A stretch of DNA of 64,000 nt from Bos javanicus (lineage: Eukaryota; Chordata; Mammalia; Artiodactyla; Bovidae). Below, piece by piece: positions 58,060 to 64,000 of this stretch. The translations under genes were made by a program, and so were the position numbers. Numbering within the stretch: position 1 is the stretch's first letter; each line of letters starts with the position of its first letter. Location: contig NC_083870.1 in the NCBI RefSeq assembly GCF_032452875.1, positions 8,060,001-8,124,000 of the forward strand. The letters run 5' to 3'. A model generated the notes under the pieces. It did not search any database and was not told the DNA's origin. It saw only the letters and a program-made list of their open reading frames with translations.

Positions 58060-58657
58060 CCGATGCCTCCCGGGCGCCGTGGTCCGCCTCTCAGAGCCCA
58101 CTCAAGACCAGAACCCTCTTGGAGACACCAGCACCATACGGGAGTCACAGCCAGCCCGGGACCTGGCGCGCAGTGGCCAAGCCGCCCAGAGACGGGGCTG
58201 GCATGAGGGACATGGGAAGGCAGGCGTGTCCGTGGCCACTGGCCCCCACTCCCCGAGGCACAGCCCCTTCGCTCACCTTCGGCTGCGGCCACCGCCCCTG
58301 CCGCTGCTGGCCCCCGCTGGCGACCACCACAGCTCGCGCCCCTACCCCCGCCCCTATCCCCACCCCGCCCTATCCCACCCCACCTCCTCACCCCACCCCC
58401 CCGCGCCCCCCCCCGCCCCCCACAGCAGGAGAACCAGCACAAGCCCAGGAGCATCACCGCCGCCACCAGGGCCAGCAGCCGCAGCCCCTCAGGAGGGAGG
58501 GAGGCGGGGGATGGGAGGCCTCAGGCCGGTCGTGGTGAAAGCGGCGCGAGGTTGCCACCGCGGCCAACAAAGGTTTGCCCCGGGGGACGGCGGAGGTGGC
58601 CTGAATCGTGCTTGGGCTGGAGGTGCAGGGTCCCGGGGGCCTCTGGCGCAGTGCTGA

Positions 58658-58920
58658 GCTGCTAGGTCGCGTCAGTCCTGTCCGACTCTGTGCGACCCCA
58701 TAGACGGCAGCCCACCAGGCTCCCCCGTCCCTGGGATTCTCCAGGCAAGAACACTGGAGTGGCTTGCCATTTCCTTCTGCAATGCATGCAAGTGAAAAGT
58801 GAAAGTGAAGTCGCTCGGTCCTATGGGACTTTTAGCGACCCCATGGTCTGCAGCCTCCCAGGCTCCTCCGTCCATGGGGTTTTCCAGGCAGGAGGACTGG
58901 AGTGGGTTGCCATTGCGTAG
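58658..58920 (-). mobile_element. Bov-A2 SINE in array, unit 3
   Basis: Same insertion as in unit 2, sequence apparently identical. Confidence 0.9.
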
Positions 58921-58998
58921 GCTAAAAGGGTAAAGGTGGGAGGGTCGCCGGCGAGGATCCCGGCAGGTGGCAGGCCTCCGGAGAGGAAGAAGAAAGGC

Positions 58999-59070
58999 TT
59001 CCCTGACCGGGAATCGAACCCGGGCCGCGGCGGTGAGAGCGCCGAATCCTAACCACTAGACCACCAGGGA
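58999..59070 (-). tRNA. tRNA-Glu (CTC), unit 3
   Basis: Body and flanks as in unit 2; nearest TTTT is the AAAA at 58924-58927. Confidence 0.97.
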
Positions 59071-59371
59071 GCGTCGGGGCCAGGCCCTCGCCTGCTCCCG
59101 CTGAACCCAGCGCCTCCATGCCACCCGCCCGCGCCACCTTGCCGCCCACACCCGGCCTTTGCAAGTCCAGCCGCCCGCCGGCCGCGTCAGTCCTCCTGCC
59201 TTGGCGTGCCGTCTTGCTTTCAGCCCCCTCAAAACACTGCGCGCGCCGCCGGCTTCTCGCACACACGCCAAAAGCCGCGGGCCAGCGGGCTGGCTCCCCG
59301 CTCCCAGCTCTCTCTCCCCCGCCATCGCCCCTGCCGGGAGGGCGGTGCAGCTCAGCAAAAGGTCGGCCCGC

Positions 59372-59443
59372 TGCGTTGGCCGGGAATCGAACCCGGGTCA
59401 ACTGCTTGGAAGGCAGCTATGCTCACCACTATACCACCAACGC
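59372..59443 (-). tRNA. tRNA-Gly (TCC), unit 3
   Basis: Body identical to the other two units; AAAA at 59357-59360. Confidence 0.97.
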
Positions 59444-59500
59444 TACACAGCCCGGGCGGCCGCCGGACGCCGGCCCCGGGATCGCCCCAGCATAATCTAG

Positions 59501-59565
59501 CCGCCGCCGCCGCCGCCGCCGCCGCCCCTGCCGCCCCTGCCGCCCCTGCCGCCCCTGCCGCCACC
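59501..59565. repeat. CCG and CCCTGCCGC minisatellite, unit 3
   Basis: Same length and sequence as in unit 2. Confidence 0.92.
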
Positions 59566-60237
59566 GCCTCCGCATCCCTGCCCCGACGCCCCGTCAGCCG
59601 GAGGCTCTGCGCCGCCGTCGGCGCCACCAGCAGCCGCGCGGCGCCCCATGCGCGTCGGCGCTACGCCGTTGCCGTGGTCCACCGGCCCGACGGCCTTGCG
59701 GCCCTGCGGCCCTTCGCTCCCCGCCGCGGCCCGCGAACGCCTCCGCCCTCACCTCCGGCGGGCAACGCGGGGCACGCAGCTTCCCGCACCCAGCTGGCCA
59801 AAGCCCTTCTCCACCGGGCGCTGGGCGCGCCCACTTCCCACGACGACTTGGGGACACGGGACCCAGCTGCCTGCACGCGTCGCGGCGCTGTGCCGAGCCG
59901 CACGGCGGGGGCGTCGCGAGCCTAGGAGCCCACTGAGGCGGCCAGTGGGAGTGGGTGCGTGGGCGGCCGGGCGGCCCCGCGGGCCGCAAGCTCCGGCTCT
60001 GGTCGGGCAAGGCCGTGGGGTGGCCAAGGAGGCCCTCGCTCGGCCGTGGCGACCGTGCGCCCGGCGACCACAAAGGGCTCGGGCTGGAGGCCCGCACGGG
60101 GAGAGGGGGTCGACGGTGGCTAGGCCGCGCACCGCGCCCTGGCGCCTCGCCCAAAGGCGGCGGGACCAGACGAAGGGCCTCTGGGGGCCTGGCGGCAGGA
60201 CAGAGAGCGACCGCGGCCACCAAAAAGGGTGTGTGGC

Positions 60238-60309
60238 CTCCCCGTCGGGGAATCGAACCCCGGTCTCCCGCGTGACAGGCGGGGATACTCACCACTATAC
60301 TAACGAGGA
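60238..60309 (-). tRNA. tRNA-Asp (GTC), unit 3
   Basis: Body identical to the other two units; A5 at 60222-60226. Confidence 0.97.
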
Positions 60310-60743
60310 CGGCGGCGACCGTCCTACCGCCCGGCCGCTCACGGGCTCTCGGGCTGCCTGCCGACGCGACCCCTGCCCAGCACGGGCCCCCGGCCACCGC
60401 GGGTCCCGACCCAACCGCGCACCCAACCCACCGCCTCGCTCACAGCGGCAGCCCGCCACCCCGACAGGGCCCCGGACCCCCGCGGCACTGGACACTCCCC
60501 AGGGCGCGCCGCCTCTTGCCTCCCACGCGGGCATTCCGCCGGGAGAAGGGGGCCCGAGAAGGCAAGCGAGGCTGCGAGGACACGGTGGGCGCGCGCCGGC
60601 CGGCGTCGGGCCAGGAGAGGCGCGGCTGGGGAGGGGCCGGCCCGCCCACGGCCCGGCTGGGTCCGGGGCGCGGCCAGCCGCCGAGCCAGGCGCCTCGGCC
60701 GGCCGCCGCGCGCCGGCTCCGTCGACACCCACCCCGGACGGCC

Positions 60744-60744
60744 G

Positions 60745-60779
<35 letters not shown>
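60744..60779. repeat. (GCCT)9 microsatellite, unit 3
   Basis: Nine repeats as in unit 2; the gcgcggcg sequence to its right has a different indel pattern. Confidence 0.95.
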
Positions 60780-60877
60780 AGCGCGGCGCGGCGGCGCGCG
60801 GCCCGCCAAGGGCGCCGGGGCTCGCGCCGCGTCGGGTCCCAGCCAGGCGAGCGGCCACGCGCCCAGCCAGGCCCGCC

Positions 60878-60960
60878 GTCAGGATGGCCGAGCGGTCTAA
60901 GGCGCTGCGTTCAGGTCGCAGTCTCCCCTGGAGGCGTGGGTTCGAATCCCACTCCTGACA
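60878..60960 (+). tRNA. tRNA-Leu (CAG), unit 3
   Basis: Body identical to the other two units; TTTT at 60969-60972. Confidence 0.97.
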
Positions 60961-61411
60961 AGCCAGCCTTTTGGCCCGCCGGACAAACGCGCCCGTCCTC
61001 CCCGCGCCACTGCCTTGCTCCACACACGCGCCGCCTCCCGCCACCTGCACCCCCACCCCAGGAACCTTCAGTCCTCCTCAGCGCATCTTTCCTCCCCAGC
61101 TGGCTGCAGCTGCAGCTGCTGGTTTTCCTGCCTCCCCGCCTCCCCCTCGCCCACCCTCGCCCACCCTCCCACTCCCACGGCCCCGCCCCGCCCCCGGCCG
61201 CACCGAAGCACGCAGCCCCGCGGCGGCTGGCAAGGCCTCCTCGCGTCGCCGGCGCTCCGACTTCTGCCGGGGAACGGCCAACTCGCTCTCGCAGCCTTGC
61301 TTCCACGTCCGCCCCCGGCCGCTCTCCCTCCGGCCGGCACCCTGTCCTCCGCACCCGCCCCGCCGGCCCGCCTGCGCTCCCCAGTCACACCGAGGCGGCC
61401 GAGCCCCCGCC

Positions 61412-61433
61412 TTGCCCGCCAGGGGGTGCTGCG
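61412..61433 (+). promoter_or_regulatory. CTCF-like motif, unit 3
   Basis: Identical to the unit 2 motif and at the same distance from the tRNA genes. Confidence 0.5.
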
Positions 61434-62229
61434 TGCCCTCGACGCTTCTGCGCCTTGCGGCCTTGGCCGCGCCACACCTGCCTGCCGCCCGCCAGGGACA
61501 CGTGCCTCCCAGCCTTCCTGCTGGCCAGCGAACACCGGTCTTCCTGGCACCAGTCCGTCCCGGGAAGGGTGCTCCTCTGGGGAGGGAGCAGAAGCCCTAC
61601 GTGCCCGTGCAGCCCGCCCACCGGCGCCCGGCCGGCGCCCCCGGCCTTCCCGGGGGAAGCCGCTGCCCGGGCCGGAGCCAAGCCCTTCCAGAGCGCGCTC
61701 CCTGCCTCAGCCGGCAGTCCCCGAGCCAGGAGCCGCTCTGCCAAAGGGCCCCTCCTCACCAGCACCACCACCCCGTCAGAGCCGGACCTCGGGCGCGCGG
61801 TCCGCCAGAGCGCACGAGCCGGCCTCACACGCCTTTGGGTCGGGACCCGGCGTTCGCTGAGAGGAACGTCGGCGCGCGGCAGCAGCGACCACGCAGCGCC
61901 TGCGCCTGCACCTGACAGGGATCTCGGCGCCGGGCGGGAGGCGTCGGCTCCCGGCCCCCTCGGGCGACACCGACAGGGTCGCGGCGGCCGTGGTCGGCGC
62001 AGAAGGCGCGCGACGGGCCGAGTGGAACCCTCCGGGAGCGCCGCGCCCTGTGGTCCTGCACGTGCCCGGATCCTGGCTTTCAGGTCGCCCCCTCTCCCCG
62101 CTCCCCACCGTCGTCTCCTGCTCCGATGGAGCAGATAGATGCCGACGGGCGAGCAGTGAGCAGTGAGCAGTGCCGGGCGGGTGGCGGTCAGCGCCTCTGG
62201 GGCAGCGTCGGGCGGCGTTGGCCATCGGT

Positions 62230-62300
62230 GCATGGGTGGTTCAGTGGTAGAATTCTCGCCTGCCACGCGGGAGGCCCGGGTTCGATTCCCGGCCCATGCA
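62230..62300 (+). tRNA. tRNA-Gly (GCC), unit 3
   Basis: Body identical to the other two units; TTTT at 62315-62318. Confidence 0.97.
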
Positions 62301-63287
62301 GCCACAGCGTCCCCTTTTGGTCCCGCAGTGCAGCCCCAGAGCCCAGCTAGGTCTGCCGGCTGAAAGGCGCTCCAGGCAGCGCTCCTGCAACCGCTGGCTG
62401 CTACCTGCCGCCCGCTGCCTCTCCCGCGCAGACGCCCACCACCCCGCCCCACCCCACCCCACCCAGAAAAGGCCCTGCTGCCAAGCCTCCGTGGCCCCAA
62501 GCCCTGCGGGCTCAGCCGCCCGTGCGTCCAGGCGCCTTTCTTGTGTTTGCTCGCTTCCTCACCCGGACCCAGCCGGGGGCTCAGGGATTGCACTTGGAAG
62601 GAATAGCCCACGGCTGGCAGCCGCCCGCACCACCTCTTCAAGACCTTTCACCACGTCCGTCTCCAAGCTCCCTGCCTCACTCTCCCCACACTCCGAGAAT
62701 CAATCACACTACGTTTGCACAGCCAGGAGCAAGGATGTTGCCACATCTGGCAAGCATACCTCCCTTTCGCCTGGAGGGTCCCTGGACCAGCGTCTTGCAG
62801 GAGGAGTTCCAAAGAAGTCCACCAGCTCCCGTCCCTCGGCAGAAATGGGTCTCCAACAGGGACGGCCTCACCGCCTCAAACACCACCCCAAACACCACCC
62901 CATGCCCCTGAAACCCTGTTGCGCGCCTCACCTCAGCATCAGCCCTGCCCCAAGAGCACCACCACCTCAGCCTGCACCCTCACCGTGCCCCTACTTCCCC
63001 AAACGCAACCCCCATCCCACCCCCACCCGGCTCCCCACCTCCACCATTTGCACACCACCCCCCCCCCAACGCCCAGGTCCTCCCTGAGCCATTCCAAATC
63101 CCAGGCTGTCCAGGAACCTGCCTTTGCATTTGGCGCACTGGCCTGCCTCCCCCCACCCCCTACCCCAGGCCAGGGCCTGCTCCTCCTTCTGCTTCTTCCA
63201 ACACGAGGAGAACTGCTTTACAGTCCTGGGTTAGTCTCAGGTGCTCGGCAAAGTGATTCAGTCCCCTGTTCTTTTCCAGGGGATTTT

Positions 63288-64000
63288 CCAGTGTAGGTTA
63301 AGGCGAGACACGAATACAGTTGTCATGCTACAGAGGAAAGCTCTGTTGCTCATCGACTGTAAGTACAGTATTTCCTATCTCTTGATCCGACTCCAACTTC
63401 GTCCCTCCCCTGCCTTTCCCCTTGGCTAGCCCTATGCACGTTCTCTCCGTCTCCAGGTCGGTTTCCCCTTTGCACATAGATTCACTGGTATTCGTTGTTC
63501 GAGTCCACAGAGCTTTGTCCCTCTCTACCCGACTCACTTCAGTCAGCGGACCCTTCTGTGGGTCCGTGCGGCGTTGCGGCCCATGGCGATGGCCGCTGCT
63601 ACTTGACGGCTGCGTCATATTCCACGGTACGTATTTGCCTCACCTTCTCGTGCCGGCCACGGGTCGACGGGCACGTGAGCGTTTCCCACGTCTCGGCTAC
63701 GGCACCGAGGGCTGCGATGACCCTGGGGGATGCCCGCCTCTCTTCCCATTGGGCGTGTTGTCTTTTCCCGATGAGTAGCCGGGATTGGGTCTGCTGGATC
63801 ATCATGTGAGCTCTTCTTTGTCCTACTGTTGGACCGATCCTCGACGGATTGACTTCCCCGGAGTGGCAGTTGTTGTTCTGGAAGTGTACAACTACAGCCT
63901 GGTGCCCGTGTCTGCTGTACAACGTTGTGATTCACACCTGTGCGTGTAGGATGAGGGTTTCAGATCGGTTTCCGTTACAGGTGGTGACAGGATATGGGAT
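63288..64000 (-). mobile_element. Decayed L1 3' ends, unit 3 (partial)
   Basis: First relic complete (63288-63928), second begins at 63938 and is cut by the window end. Confidence 0.78.

Larger units (their letters stand above)
48754..58276 (+). repeat. tRNA array unit 2 (9523 bp)
   Basis: Second complete unit. The period measured on tRNA-Leu is 9551 bp from unit 1 and 9521 bp to unit 3. It differs from unit 3 only by scattered substitutions and short indels in simple-sequence runs, for example at 51256-51275 and 53538. Confidence 0.95.
58277..64000 (+). repeat. tRNA array unit 3 (cut by window end)
   Basis: Third unit, first 5724 bp, covering all five tRNA genes and the first L1 relic. The array continues past the window, so total copy number is unknown. 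Confidence 0.95.

Noticed and set aside
60516..62138. 540-codon open frame crossing tRNA-Leu in unit 3, and similar 250-420-codon frames in all units on both strands
   Set aside because: The frame runs through a tRNA gene, is broken in unit 2 by small indels near 51260, and many equally long frames overlap on the other strand. Pro/Arg/Ala-rich translation reflects GC content.
39590..64000. CRISPR array or bacterial operon reading of the tandem repeats
   Set aside because: The unit is 9.5 kb, carries eukaryotic tRNA genes without encoded CCA, and is surrounded by mammalian retroposons.

Overview
The window is mammalian nuclear DNA from a ruminant, most likely a bovid close to cattle. The evidence is the dense set of ruminant-specific retroposons (BovB RTE LINEs, Bov-tA and Bov-A2 SINEs, CHR-type SINEs, bovine L1) and ruminant endogenous retroviruses (ERVs). 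I see no intact host protein-coding gene. The only genes that look functional are 15 tRNA genes.

Bases 1 to about 39,000 are a repeat graveyard made of nested elements. ERV-1 (minus, 1-4460) is a gamma-type gag-pro-pol-env relic. An L1 (4463-6343) carrying two Bov SINEs follows it. After an LTR remnant, a BovB copy and a 0.69 kb inverted repeat comes ERV-2 (plus, about 9.6-16.36 kb), with gag, protease, pol, a deleted env and a 3' LTR. ERV-3 (plus, 21.05-26.25 kb) has two LTR-like ends around an env relic with no visible gag or pol; its env is split by a class II solo LTR (6-bp target duplication), a Bov-A2 and an L1. ERV-4 (minus, 27.3-33.7 kb) has two LTRs, a polypurine tract, an env transmembrane relic and gag matrix remains. 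Several solo LTR-like repeats fill the rest, and three of the ERV-type repeats carry a tRNA-Glu-like module.

Bases from about 39,590 to the right edge are a GC- and CpG-rich tandem array with a unit of about 9.5 kb. Each unit carries five tRNA genes in fixed order: Glu-CTC(-), Gly-TCC(-), Asp-GTC(-), Leu-CAG(+), Gly-GCC(+). Units 1 (39,590-48,753) and 2 (48,754-58,276) are complete and unit 3 (58,277-64,000) is cut by the window end. Units 2 and 3 are almost identical. The left 3.5 kb of unit 1 is clearly diverged, yet its tRNA genes are unchanged. A decayed fragment of an older unit (39,090-39,589) marks the array edge. The composition matches the known mammalian tRNA tandem array at human 1q23.3, so this is probably its bovid counterpart.

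Besides tRNAs, each unit holds three decayed reverse-oriented L1 3' ends, an old BovB copy (seen complete in units 1 and 2), TG/GTGGG microsatellites and a CTCF-like motif that is intact in units 2 and 3 but has one extra G in unit 1. The transposon relics inside the array carry mostly A/T-to-G/C changes and have gained CpGs, the opposite of normal methylation decay. The many long open frames in the array are by-products of GC richness and are not called as genes.
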